Source of the DNA: Brevundimonas sp.
GTDB taxonomy: Bacteria; Pseudomonadota; Alphaproteobacteria; Caulobacterales; Caulobacteraceae
Direction of reading: 5' to 3'
NCBI GenBank assembly: GCA_020253595.1
Contig: JADCBH010000079.1
Span: forward strand, 1-35,518
Length of the DNA stretch: 35,518 nucleotides
The notes under the pieces were generated by a model, which did not search any database, was not told the origin of the DNA, and was given only the letters and a program-made list of their open reading frames with translations. This document shows positions 14,415 to 24,342 of the stretch, piece after piece; the first letter of the stretch is position 1; each line of letters begins with the position of its first letter. The position numbers and the translations under genes are program-made.

Positions 14415-15728
14415 TCAGGCCCCGCCGCTCTCCAGGAACCGAAGCGCGCTCAGCACATGGGCGCGCACCCCGACCACCAGCACGTCCTCATTGACGTCGA
14501 ACTGGGGCGAGTGGTTCGGGGCCGCCGTCGCCGGGGCCACGCCATTGGCAGTGCCGCCCAGGTGATAGAAGACGCCCGGGACCTCGGACTGGAAGTAGGA
14601 GAAGTCCTCCGCCACCGTCGTCGGCGGCGTCGCCGGATTGACGTTGCCCTCGCCAGCCGCCTCCTCCAGCACCGGTGCCAGCCAGGCCGACAGCGGCGGA
14701 TCGTTGAACACGAGGGCGGCGTTTTCACGGATCGAGAAATCGGCCGTCGCGCCATAGGCGGCCGCGATGTGATCAATGGCGGCCTCGGCCCGATCGACCA
14801 GAGCCTGACGTTGCGCGCGGTCGAAGGTGCGCAGCGTACCCGACATCGTCGCGGTATCGGGGATGATGTTGTAGCGCACGCCGGCGTCCACCGTGGCGAT
14901 AGTGAACACCGTGGGCGTCGTCGTGGGGTCTACGGTGCGCGCGGTCAGGGTGTTGACGGTCTGGATGACGTTCGCGGCCACGGCGATCACGTCGATGCCT
15001 CGCCACGGCCAGGCCCCGTGGGTCTGACGCCCGGTCAGGGTGATGTCGACCCGGTCCGACGCCGCCATAAAGCCCTGGGGCCGATAGAAGATCGTTCCCG
15101 GCCGTCCCGGCACGACATGCAAACCGAAGATGGCCTCGACCTCGGGGTTCTCCAGCGCCCCAGCTTCAATCATCAGTCGCGCCCCGCCCAGGGGCTCGCC
15201 GGGCGGCACGCCTTCCTCGGCCGGCTGGAACAGGAAGACGATGGTCCCCGAGAACCGATCCCTCATCTCGCTCAGCACCTCGGCGGCCCCAAGCAGCATG
15301 GCGACATGGGCGTCATGGCCGCAGGCATGGGCGACCGGCACGGTCGCGCCTTGATAGGTCCCAGTCGCGGTCGAGGCGAAGGGCAAGCCCGTGGCCTCCT
15401 GCACCGGCAGGGCATCCATGTCGGCCCTCAGCGCCACGACCCGCTCAGGCCCATCTCCGGTGCCGCGCAGGATACCGACCACACCGGTTCGACCCACGCC
15501 CTCGCGCACCTCGTCCAGTCCAAAGCCACGTAGACGCTCGGCCACGAAGGCGGCGGTCTGCACCTCCGCCAGTCCCAGTTCCGGGTTCTGGTGCAGGTGG
15601 CGACGCCAGGCGACCACGTCAGCATTGACGCCGTCAGCGGCTGTCCGGACCTCTGCGGCGGTGACCTGCGCAAAGGCGGGCACGGTGGCCAGCGTGAGCA
15701 GGGCGGCGAGGGTTGCGGTGCGGATCAT
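14415..15728 (-). CDS. Secreted M20-family amidohydrolase (IAA-amino acid hydrolase-like)
   Basis: This is a zinc-dependent amidohydrolase/peptidase of subfamily M20D, which cleaves N-acyl amino acids or similar amides. The 437 residues begin with a signal peptide (hydrophobic core about 4-16, likely cleaved after AFA near residue 20), so it should act in the periplasm or outside. Metal-site motifs are present: RRHLHQNPELG, ALRADMDALPVQE, HACGHDAHVAMLLGAA, FQPAEEG and FGLHVVPG, and a late histidine occurs in NHSPQFD. A dimerisation domain starts around ASDRVDITLTGRQTHGA. Known relatives include hippurate hydrolase and IAA-amino-acid hydrolases; the substrate here is unknown. It diverges from the ferredoxin-like gene. 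Confidence 0.92.
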   Translation of the reverse strand: MIRTATLAALLTLATVPAFAQVTAAEVRTAADGVNADVVAWRRHLHQNPELGLAEVQTAAFVAERLRGFGLDEVREGVGRTGVVGILRGTGDGPERVVALRADMDALPVQEATGLPFASTATGTYQGATVPVAHACGHDAHVAMLLGAAEVLSEMRDRFSGTIVFLFQPAEEGVPPGEPLGGARLMIEAGALENPEVEAIFGLHVVPGRPGTIFYRPQGFMAASDRVDITLTGRQTHGAWPWRGIDVIAVAANVIQTVNTLTARTVDPTTTPTVFTIATVDAGVRYNIIPDTATMSGTLRTFDRAQRQALVDRAEAAIDHIAAAYGATADFSIRENAALVFNDPPLSAWLAPVLEEAAGEGNVNPATPPTTVAEDFSYFQSEVPGVFYHLGGTANGVAPATAAPNHSPQFDVNEDVLVVGVRAHVLSALRFLESGGA

Positions 15729-15824
15729 GGGACGGCCTCTGGAAGTGAGGCATAATGATGGGCAGAGCCTTCATGCGCACGCAAGCGCCTTGCGGATCGC
15801 CCCGACGCAGCCGATGTCTCGGTC

Positions 15825-16172
15825 ATGGCCATCAAGACGACCAAGACCCGATGGAAGGACGTCGTCCTCGTCTGCAAGAAGTGCCAGAAGAAACTCGACG
15901 GCGGCTTCGGGCCCGATGGCGACAAATCCCTGAAAAAGGCCCTGAAGAAGTATCTCCGACCCGGCGACGGCAAGGGCCGCAAGGCCGAGCTGGCCGTGAT
16001 CCAGACCGGCTGTTTCGACATCTGTCCCAAGAATGCCGTCGTAGCGATCAACGCCGCCAATCCCAAGCAGCTGCTCATCGTGCCGGCCGGAGGCGACCTG
16101 TTCGAGGTCAAGGCGCGGCTGGGGCTGGATGACGGGCGCCGGCTGAAGCCGACGCTGAAGGTGGTGGATTAA
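15825..16172 (+). CDS. Thioredoxin-like (2Fe-2S) ferredoxin domain protein
   Basis: The 115-residue product has four cysteines: C17 and C20 in LVCKKCQKK, and C63 and C67 in TGCFDICPKN. It ends with a short strand motif before VDLFEV-type residues (LLIVPAGGDLFEVKARLG). This is the cysteine pattern of small cytoplasmic (2Fe-2S) proteins with a thioredoxin fold, similar to the NuoE-like/Shethna-type ferredoxins. Electron-transfer partners are not evident. Its TAA stop overlaps, on the opposite strand, the stop of the downstream SRPBCC gene (16169-16172). Confidence 0.8.
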   Translation: MAIKTTKTRWKDVVLVCKKCQKKLDGGFGPDGDKSLKKALKKYLRPGDGKGRKAELAVIQTGCFDICPKNAVVAINAANPKQLLIVPAGGDLFEVKARLGLDDGRRLKPTLKVVD

Positions 16173-16567
16173 GGCTGCGCTTCCATAGAGGCTTTGATGG
16201 CGTCGATGCCGGCGTTCATCATGGCTGTGATGCGATCTTTCGGATCATCGGGCAGGAAATCGACGATCCAGACGAAGCGGCAGCGATCGTCACCCTCGGG
16301 CACGACGGCGTTCGAGGCGCTGTGGTGTTCGAAAATGTCTGCCAGGATGCTGTAGACGATCCGTCGGCGCTCATCGTCGATCGCGATCAATCGCTCCCGC
16401 AGCACCAGACCGCCGTCGAACGTCACTGTGCGGATGTCGCCCTCGACCACGGTGTCGATGATGAATCCGGGCGCGGTTTTCGTGTGCAGCGCGCCGAAGT
16501 CCCTGAGGGCCTCCCAGACCTGGTCCGCCGGGGCGTTGATGATGCGTTCGACGTGGATGGTCGCCAT
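16169..16567 (-). CDS. SRPBCC-family (polyketide cyclase/dehydrase-like) protein
   Basis: The 132-residue protein starts MATIHVERIINAPADQVWEA, the standard first strand and helix of the START/Bet v1-like (SRPBCC) fold. It has ADIFEHHSASNAVVPEGDD and RFVWIVDFLPDD in the later strands and a long C-terminal helix (ITAMMNAGIDAIKASME). Members bind hydrophobic ligands in a deep cavity; the closest description is polyketide cyclase 2. GAGG stands 6 nt upstream of ATG 16567, while the frame's upstream extension to 16618 lacks family features. It converges with the ferredoxin gene and diverges from the MFS gene. The ligand is unknown. Confidence 0.85.
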   Translation of the reverse strand: MATIHVERIINAPADQVWEALRDFGALHTKTAPGFIIDTVVEGDIRTVTFDGGLVLRERLIAIDDERRRIVYSILADIFEHHSASNAVVPEGDDRCRFVWIVDFLPDDPKDRITAMMNAGIDAIKASMEAQP

Positions 16568-16688
16568 TTTTCGCCTCGCGTTTTCTGCACGATGAGACTG
16601 CACCGGAACGGTTCGCAAGTCTGGCGGCTATCGGACTGGATCAACTCCGTCGCGTGACCTGTCGTCAGGTCGGGGCTATGGCGGTGCG

Positions 16689-17981
16689 ATGTCCCCCACC
16701 TCGCCCGCCTTTGTGATCCTCTTCGTCGTCAGCCTGATCGCGGCGGCCGGGAACATGGGGCTGCAGTCGGTGCTGCCCAACATCGGTCGGACCTTCGGGC
16801 TGGCAGACACCCTGGTCGCCGCCGCCTTCGCCATCTCGGCGCTGATGTGGACCGTGGCCTCGCCCTTCTGGGCGCGACTTTCGGACCGGGCCGGACGGAA
16901 GAACGTCATCCTGATCGGCCTGACCGGCTTTGTCGTGTCGATGGCCGGGTTCGGGTTGGGGGCCACCTTCGGGCTTGAGGGGTGGCTCGCGCCGGTGACC
17001 GCCTTCGTCCTCATGGCGATTGCGCGCACGGTCTACGGTGTTCTGGGATCGGCCGCCCCGATCGCGTCCCAGGCCTATGTCGCGGACCGGACCAGCCCCG
17101 AGGAGCGGACCCAGGCCATGTCGCTCCTGGCCTCGGCGCAAGGGTTGGGGACCGTGATCGGGCCCGTCCTGTCTCCGTTCCTCGTCCTGCCCGTAATCGG
17201 CCTTGCCGGGCCCATGTACGCCTTTGCCTTGATCGGTCTGGTCGTCCTGTTCGTCGTCTGGAAGCGGCTGCCGTCCGGCGAGGTGGTGCGCCAGCCCACG
17301 ATACGGCTTAAGGCCGGTGAAGGCAGCGGCCTGTGGCGGGACCCCAGGGTGCGCGACTTCCTGCTCTATGGGTTGCTGGTCACCAGCGCCCAGGCAGTGA
17401 ACATCGCGGTTCTGGGCTTTCACATCATCGACGAGATGGCCCAGACCGGACTGCCCGCCACGCACGCCCAAGGTTTCATCAGCGTGGCCTTTTTTGCCGG
17501 CGCGGCCGCCACCCTGATGGTTCAGTGGGGCCTGATCCCGCTGCTGAAGATGCAGCCGCTCGCTCTCATGCGTTGGGGGGGCAGCCTGGCGCTCGCGGGC
17601 AATCTGCTCAGCATGGTCGCGCCCGGCTATTTCGGGGTGGTCGTCGGCTATGCCGTGGTGTCGATGGGCGTCGGCTTCGCGCGACCGGGCTTCACCGCCG
17701 GATCTTCGCTGGCGGTCAGTGCCCATGAGCAGGGTGCGGTGGCGGGTCTGATGATGTCGCTGGCGGGCCTCAGCTTTCTCGTTCCGCCCGTCGCGGGCGT
17801 GGCGCTGTATGGTCTGGGCGAGGCGGCTCCGTTCGGGGCAAACGCAGTGCTTCTTGCGATCGCCACGGTCATGGCCCTGATGAGCCCCACCCTGCGCCGC
17901 GATCCTCACCCGGATCTGGTCGACACGCCTTCGTCCGGCGCTCCGCCCGCCTCCCAGCCCGGACCGGAGGGCAATCGCTAA
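16689..17981 (+). CDS. Major facilitator superfamily transporter (DHA1-like)
   Basis: This 430-residue inner-membrane protein has twelve predicted helices and the MFS motif A between helices 2 and 3 (ARLSDRAGRKNVILIG). It also has an arginine-bearing helix 4 (IARTVYGVLGSAAPIASQAYVAD) and motif C in helix 5 (AQGLGTVIGPVLSPFL), the mark of drug/H+ antiporters with twelve helices. A second motif-A-like loop is not obvious. It is related to TetA/Bcr-type exporters, but the substrate cannot be deduced. No dedicated repressor gene stands beside it; the nearest neighbours are two SRPBCC proteins. The C-terminal tail of about 30 residues is Pro/Ser-rich. Confidence 0.9.
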   Translation: MSPTSPAFVILFVVSLIAAAGNMGLQSVLPNIGRTFGLADTLVAAAFAISALMWTVASPFWARLSDRAGRKNVILIGLTGFVVSMAGFGLGATFGLEGWLAPVTAFVLMAIARTVYGVLGSAAPIASQAYVADRTSPEERTQAMSLLASAQGLGTVIGPVLSPFLVLPVIGLAGPMYAFALIGLVVLFVVWKRLPSGEVVRQPTIRLKAGEGSGLWRDPRVRDFLLYGLLVTSAQAVNIAVLGFHIIDEMAQTGLPATHAQGFISVAFFAGAAATLMVQWGLIPLLKMQPLALMRWGGSLALAGNLLSMVAPGYFGVVVGYAVVSMGVGFARPGFTAGSSLAVSAHEQGAVAGLMMSLAGLSFLVPPVAGVALYGLGEAAPFGANAVLLAIATVMALMSPTLRRDPHPDLVDTPSSGAPPASQPGPEGNR

Positions 17982-18037
17982 AGGCGCGACGAACGCCCGC
18001 GCTTGCGTCTGGCCCCCGCGCTTGCGACATCGCGACC

Positions 18038-18472
18038 ATGAACCCGTTCAAGATCGAAAAGCGCATCGGCGTCCAGGCGGACGCGGACCGCATCTGGGCC
18101 CTGATCGCCGAGCTTTCGGAGTGGGACCGCTGGAATCCCGTGGAAACCCAGGTCGAGGGCCGGATCGGTTTCGGCGGCAGCCTGACCTTGGTCGAGACTC
18201 TTCCAGAGCTTGGCGAGCGGCGCGCCACCCTCGGCGTGGCGGAGTGGATCCCCGGGGGGCAATTGGTCCTGACCGAGAAGCGCGGTTTCCTGTTCAAGGT
18301 CGTGCGATACTTCGAGATCGAACAGCTCCAGCCGAGGAGCTGCATAGTCTCTAACGGCTTCATCTTCTCGGGCTTTCGCGGTGAGGGCTTCCACGACAGG
18401 CACCGCCGCCATTTCAAGGTCGCCTGCGAAGCGGTCTGCGAGGGCCTGAAGGTCCACGCCGAGGCCGACTGA
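18038..18472 (+). CDS. SRPBCC domain protein
   Basis: This 144-residue protein opens KIEKRIGVQADADRIWALIA and continues with LSEWDRWNPVETQVEG, the helix-loop-strand start of the SRPBCC fold. The end GFHDRHRRHFKVACEAVCEGLKVHAE is the characteristic long closing helix. It resembles the polyketide cyclase/dehydrase and lipid-transport subgroup and is distinct in sequence from the SRPBCC protein at 16169-16567. It lies 56 nt after the MFS gene on the same strand and may be co-transcribed with it. Its stop is 4 nt from the stop of the convergent tadC. The ligand is unknown. Confidence 0.83.
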   Translation: MNPFKIEKRIGVQADADRIWALIAELSEWDRWNPVETQVEGRIGFGGSLTLVETLPELGERRATLGVAEWIPGGQLVLTEKRGFLFKVVRYFEIEQLQPRSCIVSNGFIFSGFRGEGFHDRHRRHFKVACEAVCEGLKVHAEAD

Positions 18473-18476
18473 TCGG

Positions 18477-19484
18477 TTATTCGGTCTGGGGTGCCGTCGC
18501 CTGCTGGCCGTCGCGGCTCTTCATCTGGTCCTGGATCTGGATGATGGCCGGGCCGAGGATGACCACGAACAGCACCGGCAGGAAGAACAGGATCATCGGC
18601 ACGGTCAGCTGGGCCGGAAGCGCCGCCGCCTTCTTTTCTGCCGCTGATAGACGCAGCTCGCGATTTTCCTTGGCCATGGTCCGCAGGGCGGTGGCCAGCG
18701 GCGTGCCGTACTGTTCGGCTTGCACCATGGCGGTCGCCACGGCGCGCACGCCCGGATGGTTCGTCCGCTTGGCCAGGCCGTCATAGGCCATGCGCCGGTC
18801 GGGCAGATAGCTGAGCTCGGCCGACAGCAGGGCCAATTCCTCCGCCAGTTCGACCGAGGTGGTGCCGATCTCTTGGCTGACCTTCACGATCGCGGATTCG
18901 ATCGACATGCCGGCTTCCACGCAGATCAGCAGCAGATCCAACGCGTCGGGGAAGCCCTGCATGATCGACTGCCGACGGTTGTCGATACGGTTCTTCAGAT
19001 AGACGTTGGGTCCATAAAAGCCGAGCACGGTCGCGCCCATGATCATCGGCAGCTTGGTGATCGGCGGAAGACCGAAGTCGTTGACGAAGAACAGGTAAAA
19101 GGCGCTGAACAGCAGAAAGAAAATCGGGGTCGCAAAGCGGAAGAAGTAGAAGGTCGTAACCGGCCGAGGCCCGCGGAAGCCCGCCTGGATCATCTGCTCG
19201 GCGACCTTGGGGTCCTCGAGCAGCTTGGACAGGTTCAACTGCTCGACGATCTTCTTCTTGAAGCCGTCGTCGGTGTGGCGCAGCCCACCCTGACCGCTGG
19301 CGATGGCGGCGCGTGACTTGCGCTTGAGTTCGTCGCGGCGAGTCGAGACCGCCTGCATGCGCTTGTCCAGCTGGACCCCGCCGGTCATGGAACCGAGCAG
19401 GGTCACCATGGTGGCGAAAACCAGAACGGCGACGCCAATGCTGAGCAGGTTCCTGGGTTCGACGATGGCTTCAAGCATGCCCAT
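18477..19484 (-). CDS. tadC: Tad pilus inner-membrane platform protein TadC (CpaH)
   Basis: TadC and TadB together form the inner-membrane platform on which the Flp pilus is assembled. The 335-residue protein has an N-terminal anchor (about 12-32), a basic linker, two further helices near residues 105-155, and the type II secretion F domain (residues ~160-310) including MQGFPDALDLLLICVEAGMS and ALRTMAKENRELRLSAAEKKA. Two terminal helices follow, containing LTVPMILFFLPVLFVVILGP. It is the last gene of the cpa/tad operon, 9 nt after tadB, and converges on an SRPBCC gene without a terminator hairpin between them. Confidence 0.96.
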   Translation of the reverse strand: MGMLEAIVEPRNLLSIGVAVLVFATMVTLLGSMTGGVQLDKRMQAVSTRRDELKRKSRAAIASGQGGLRHTDDGFKKKIVEQLNLSKLLEDPKVAEQMIQAGFRGPRPVTTFYFFRFATPIFFLLFSAFYLFFVNDFGLPPITKLPMIMGATVLGFYGPNVYLKNRIDNRRQSIMQGFPDALDLLLICVEAGMSIESAIVKVSQEIGTTSVELAEELALLSAELSYLPDRRMAYDGLAKRTNHPGVRAVATAMVQAEQYGTPLATALRTMAKENRELRLSAAEKKAAALPAQLTVPMILFFLPVLFVVILGPAIIQIQDQMKSRDGQQATAPQTE

Positions 19485-19493
19485 GGTCGGCCC

Positions 19494-20474
19494 CTAGATC
19501 TTGAACGAGATCATGCGCTTCATCACGAAGATGCCGCAGCCCATCCAGATGGCCGAACCCAGCAGCATGATCTGCCCCCGGAGTTCGGTGAACATCAGGG
19601 CCATGTAGGCCGGGGTCGTCAGACCCACGAGCGTCATCACCACCGGCGGCAGGGCACCGATGATGCCGGCCGACGCCAGGGCCTCGGACGACAGGGCCTT
19701 GACCTTCTCACGCATCATCCTCCGGGCCCGGAGCACATGCGACAGGTTGCCGAGCGCCTCGGCCAGGTTGCCGCCGGTCTTCTGCTGAATGGCAATGACG
19801 ATGCCGAAGAATTTCAGCTCCGGCGTGGGGATGCGCTCATACATCTTCTCCAGCGCCTGTGGCAGGGTTAGGCCAACGCCCAGCCCTTCGACCAGGGTCT
19901 GGAACTCCGGCCCCAAGGGCGCGGGGCTCTCCTTGCCGATGATCTTGAAGCAGTCGTGGACCGGCAGGCCGGACTTGATGCCCCGCACGATGACGTCCAC
20001 CGCGTTAGGAAACTCCAGCCCGAATTTCTTCAACCGACTCGTCGCGACGAAACCGACGACCCAGCGCGGCAAACCCAGCCCAGCGGCGATACCGGCCCCC
20101 AGAGCGACAAGGATGTGGAGACCAAACACCAGCGCAACCAGGGTCGCCACGACACCGAGACCGGCGCTGATCAGCCAGAAGGTCCGGACACTTAGCCCCA
20201 GTCCGGCGTGCTTCAGGCGGGCCGCGATGGTCATGCGGGCCTTGCGTTCTTTGCGCTCGGCATCCTTCAGCTGGACCTCGATCGCCTTGCGGCGGGCTTC
20301 GGGCGTGTTGGCCTCGGCCTTGGCGGCCTTGAGCCGGGCGGCCTTGGTCTGGCCCATGCCCATGGCTTCGGCGCGCTTGACGGCTTGTGCCGAGGAATCT
20401 TCTCCGCCGACCAGCGCCCAGCCCAGGCCACCGACGGTGATGAAGGCCAGAAGTCCGGCGAGGAGCATCAGCAT
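19494..20474 (-). CDS. tadB: Tad pilus inner-membrane platform protein TadB (CpaG)
   Basis: This is the partner of TadC in the pilus platform, contacting the CpaF ATPase. From ATG 20474 it has 326 residues. An N-terminal helix (MLMLLAGLLAFITVGGLGWALV) is followed by a charged Ala/Lys/Glu-rich cytoplasmic segment up to about residue 90, then helices, and the T2SSF domain with FPNAVDVIVRGIKSGLPVHD, IAIQQKTGGNLAEALGNLSH and KVKALSSEALASAG. The chosen start has GGAG 8 nt upstream and lies 5 nt after the cpaF stop; the frame extends to 20546, but that part overlaps cpaF and is not family-like. It belongs to the minus-strand pilus operon. Confidence 0.95.
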   Translation of the reverse strand: MLMLLAGLLAFITVGGLGWALVGGEDSSAQAVKRAEAMGMGQTKAARLKAAKAEANTPEARRKAIEVQLKDAERKERKARMTIAARLKHAGLGLSVRTFWLISAGLGVVATLVALVFGLHILVALGAGIAAGLGLPRWVVGFVATSRLKKFGLEFPNAVDVIVRGIKSGLPVHDCFKIIGKESPAPLGPEFQTLVEGLGVGLTLPQALEKMYERIPTPELKFFGIVIAIQQKTGGNLAEALGNLSHVLRARRMMREKVKALSSEALASAGIIGALPPVVMTLVGLTTPAYMALMFTELRGQIMLLGSAIWMGCGIFVMKRMISFKI

Positions 20475-20479
20475 GACCG

Positions 20480-22108
<1,629 letters not shown>

Positions 22109-22111
22109 GGA

Positions 22112-23656
22112 TCAGGTCTTCTTCTTGAACAGGCCCGCGAACAGGGACTTGGATTCGCCCTTGGGGGCCTTGCCGGGGGCCGCCAGCGCGGGCAACTCGC
22201 GACGCGAGACGATCTGGGCCAGCAGCTGGAAAGCCTCGGCCGCCTTGGACTTGGCGCCCATGTCCAGGATCATCTGGCCGTTGTTGGCGGCGGCACCAAA
22301 CAGCTTGGCGTCGAAGGGGATCGACAGGCTGGGATGAACCCCCAGCGCCGCGCCGAAATCCTTGGCCGAGATTTCCGGCCGGCCGGGCACGCCCACCTGG
22401 TTGAGCACCAGGCGCGGCGGCGCATCGTTCAGACGACCCGAACGGATCAGGTCGATCATGTTCTTGGCGTTCCGCAGCGAGGCGAGATCGGGCGTCGCCA
22501 CAACCACCACCTCGTCGGCAGCGATCAGGGTGCGTCGCATCCAGCCCGACCAGATGTGCGGCAGGTCCAGCACCACGAACGGTGCCGTGCCCCGGATCTG
22601 GGTCGTGACCTCCTCGAACGCCTCAGCGCTGATTTCCCAGTCATTGTCCAGGGTGGCCGGGGCCGCGAACAGGCTCAGCTTGTCGGTGCAGCGGACCATC
22701 ATCCGGTCCAGCAGGACCGGGTCCAGACGATCGGGCTGACCCAGCGCATCGGCGACGCCGTTCAGGGGGTCCTGGTTGAAATCGAGGCCCGCGGTGCCGA
22801 ACGGCAGATCGTAATCGACGATGACGGTGTTCGCGCCGATCTTTTCGGACATCGCATAGGCGGTGTTGTGCGCCACCGAAGAGGAGCCTGATCCGCCTCT
22901 TGCTCCCACGAAGGCGATGGAGCGGCCGACGAAGGGCTGGGCCGGATCGGAGAACAGTCCGCCGATCGCGGCGATCAATTGCAAGGGCTGGATCGGGGCG
23001 ACCAGATATTCGCTGACGCCCCGCTTCATCAATTCCCGGAACAGGATGATGTCGTTGGTTGCGCCGATGACGACAACTTTGGTTCCAGCGTCGCAGACCT
23101 CGGCCAGACGGTCGACCTGCCACAGCAGGGCACCCGGGTCCTGCATGCACTCGACGATGACCAGGGGCGGCGTCGGCTCCTGATTATAGGCGTCGACGGC
23201 GGCCGGAATGCCGCCGACCCGGATCTGGGTGGTGGCGCGAGCCATGCGGCGGTCCTGTCCGGCGCGCTCGGCAGCCGCCAGGGTGTCCTGCCGCTCGGCG
23301 AAGACGTGGATGGCGATGCGCGGAATCGTGACTTCGTTTTGCAGCCCAGCCGACACCGCTTGAGGCGCGATCGCGGCCGACGCACCGGCGACGAGGTCGC
23401 CCACGGGGTTATAGCCAGCTGCGGCGGGCAGTCCACCCTGGGTCGCCGGCAGACCAGCCGGATGGGCCACGACCGCGCCGCCGGGCGCGACGGGAGCATT
23501 GGCGTCGTAACCGCCCGGCGCGGTGAACTGCAGCGGCTCGCGCGGATTGATGTCCCCGGCCGCTACAGGCGAGGCAGCCTGCGGCGCGACGTCCAGTTCG
23601 GCATCGAACTCGTCGTCCAGGGGATCATAGGGACGCGAAGCAAACGCATTGGTCAT
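22112..23656 (-). CDS. cpaE: Tad pilus localisation ATPase-like protein CpaE (TadZ)
   Basis: CpaE/TadZ is a ParA/MinD-related protein that positions the Tad pilus at the cell pole. The 514 residues comprise a Pro/Ala-rich N-terminus (about 1-105), a response-receiver-like domain (about 110-235, with PPLVIVECMQDPGALLWQ and VVVIGATNDI) and a P-loop domain (from about 245). The P-loop at 251-260 reads GARGGSGSSS; it lacks the Lys residues of the classical ParA deviant Walker A, as is known for atypical TadZ/CpaE proteins. VIVDYDLPFGTAGLDFNQDP gives the switch/Walker B region. It is 6 nt from cpaD and 3 nt from cpaF. Confidence 0.95.
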   Translation of the reverse strand: MTNAFASRPYDPLDDEFDAELDVAPQAASPVAAGDINPREPLQFTAPGGYDANAPVAPGGAVVAHPAGLPATQGGLPAAAGYNPVGDLVAGASAAIAPQAVSAGLQNEVTIPRIAIHVFAERQDTLAAAERAGQDRRMARATTQIRVGGIPAAVDAYNQEPTPPLVIVECMQDPGALLWQVDRLAEVCDAGTKVVVIGATNDIILFRELMKRGVSEYLVAPIQPLQLIAAIGGLFSDPAQPFVGRSIAFVGARGGSGSSSVAHNTAYAMSEKIGANTVIVDYDLPFGTAGLDFNQDPLNGVADALGQPDRLDPVLLDRMMVRCTDKLSLFAAPATLDNDWEISAEAFEEVTTQIRGTAPFVVLDLPHIWSGWMRRTLIAADEVVVVATPDLASLRNAKNMIDLIRSGRLNDAPPRLVLNQVGVPGRPEISAKDFGAALGVHPSLSIPFDAKLFGAAANNGQMILDMGAKSKAAEAFQLLAQIVSRRELPALAAPGKAPKGESKSLFAGLFKKKT

Positions 23657-23662
23657 CGACCG

Positions 23663-24334
23663 TCAGTCCACGGCATCCGAAACCTGGCCGTTCTCGAGCA
23701 GGGTTTCGATGGCGGCCGCCGTTTGTTCTCCACGGCGGTATCTATCCAGCACGACCGCCCGGCGACCGGCATCGGGCGGAGTCATGGTGCGCGGCGTAAC
23801 GATGTCGCGCGGATTGGCGATCTGGGCCGCCAGATTGGCGTTGACGGCGCAGCCGAAGTTGGCGCTGCCGGCATTCGAACCGGTCCGCGCCAGATTGGTC
23901 CAGGTGGTGCCGCAGCGAGGAACCGCCGCCCGGACTGTATCGAAACCGACCAGCACCGGCGCACGCGGATCGGGCGCGATGTAGGTCACGACCTGCACCT
24001 GGTGACCCGGCACGCCCAGCGATTCCAGGGCGTTCCTGACGCTCCAGGCCATTTCGCCCGACACGGTATCGTCGCCTGACGGCACCTCGACCCTCAGGAC
24101 CGGAGCTCCCTCGGCCGAGAAGCGATAGGCGAACTCCTGAAGCGCACGGCTCTGGTTGGCCGAAGGACCGGTTTCGTGAATCGCCAGGGCGATGCGCTCG
24201 ACGCCCGGCTCCACCGCCAGGGCATAGCGGGACGTGGGCGTCAGCGGCACCGGTCCGGTGCCCTCGGCGGGCAGCCCTACGCATGCCGACAGGGTCAGGA
24301 CAGAGGCGACGGCGATGGACAGGGTGCGGATCAT
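23663..24334 (-). CDS. cpaD: Tad pilus biogenesis lipoprotein CpaD
   Basis: CpaD is an outer-membrane lipoprotein that accompanies the CpaC secretin. From ATG 24334 the 223-residue protein begins MIRTLSIAVASVLTLSACVG, a lipoprotein signal peptide with lipobox LSAC (acylated Cys at residue 18). The body contains the CpaD-family segments LAIHETGPSANQSRALQEFA, FGCAVNANLAAQIANPRDI and DAGRRAVVLDRYRRGE. The upstream in-frame ATG at 24376 lies inside cpaC and would bury the signal peptide. It is 8 nt from cpaC and 6 nt from cpaE. Function follows from family and context. Confidence 0.93.
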   Translation of the reverse strand: MIRTLSIAVASVLTLSACVGLPAEGTGPVPLTPTSRYALAVEPGVERIALAIHETGPSANQSRALQEFAYRFSAEGAPVLRVEVPSGDDTVSGEMAWSVRNALESLGVPGHQVQVVTYIAPDPRAPVLVGFDTVRAAVPRCGTTWTNLARTGSNAGSANFGCAVNANLAAQIANPRDIVTPRTMTPPDAGRRAVVLDRYRRGEQTAAAIETLLENGQVSDAVD

Positions 24335-24342
24335 CGGGGCGC

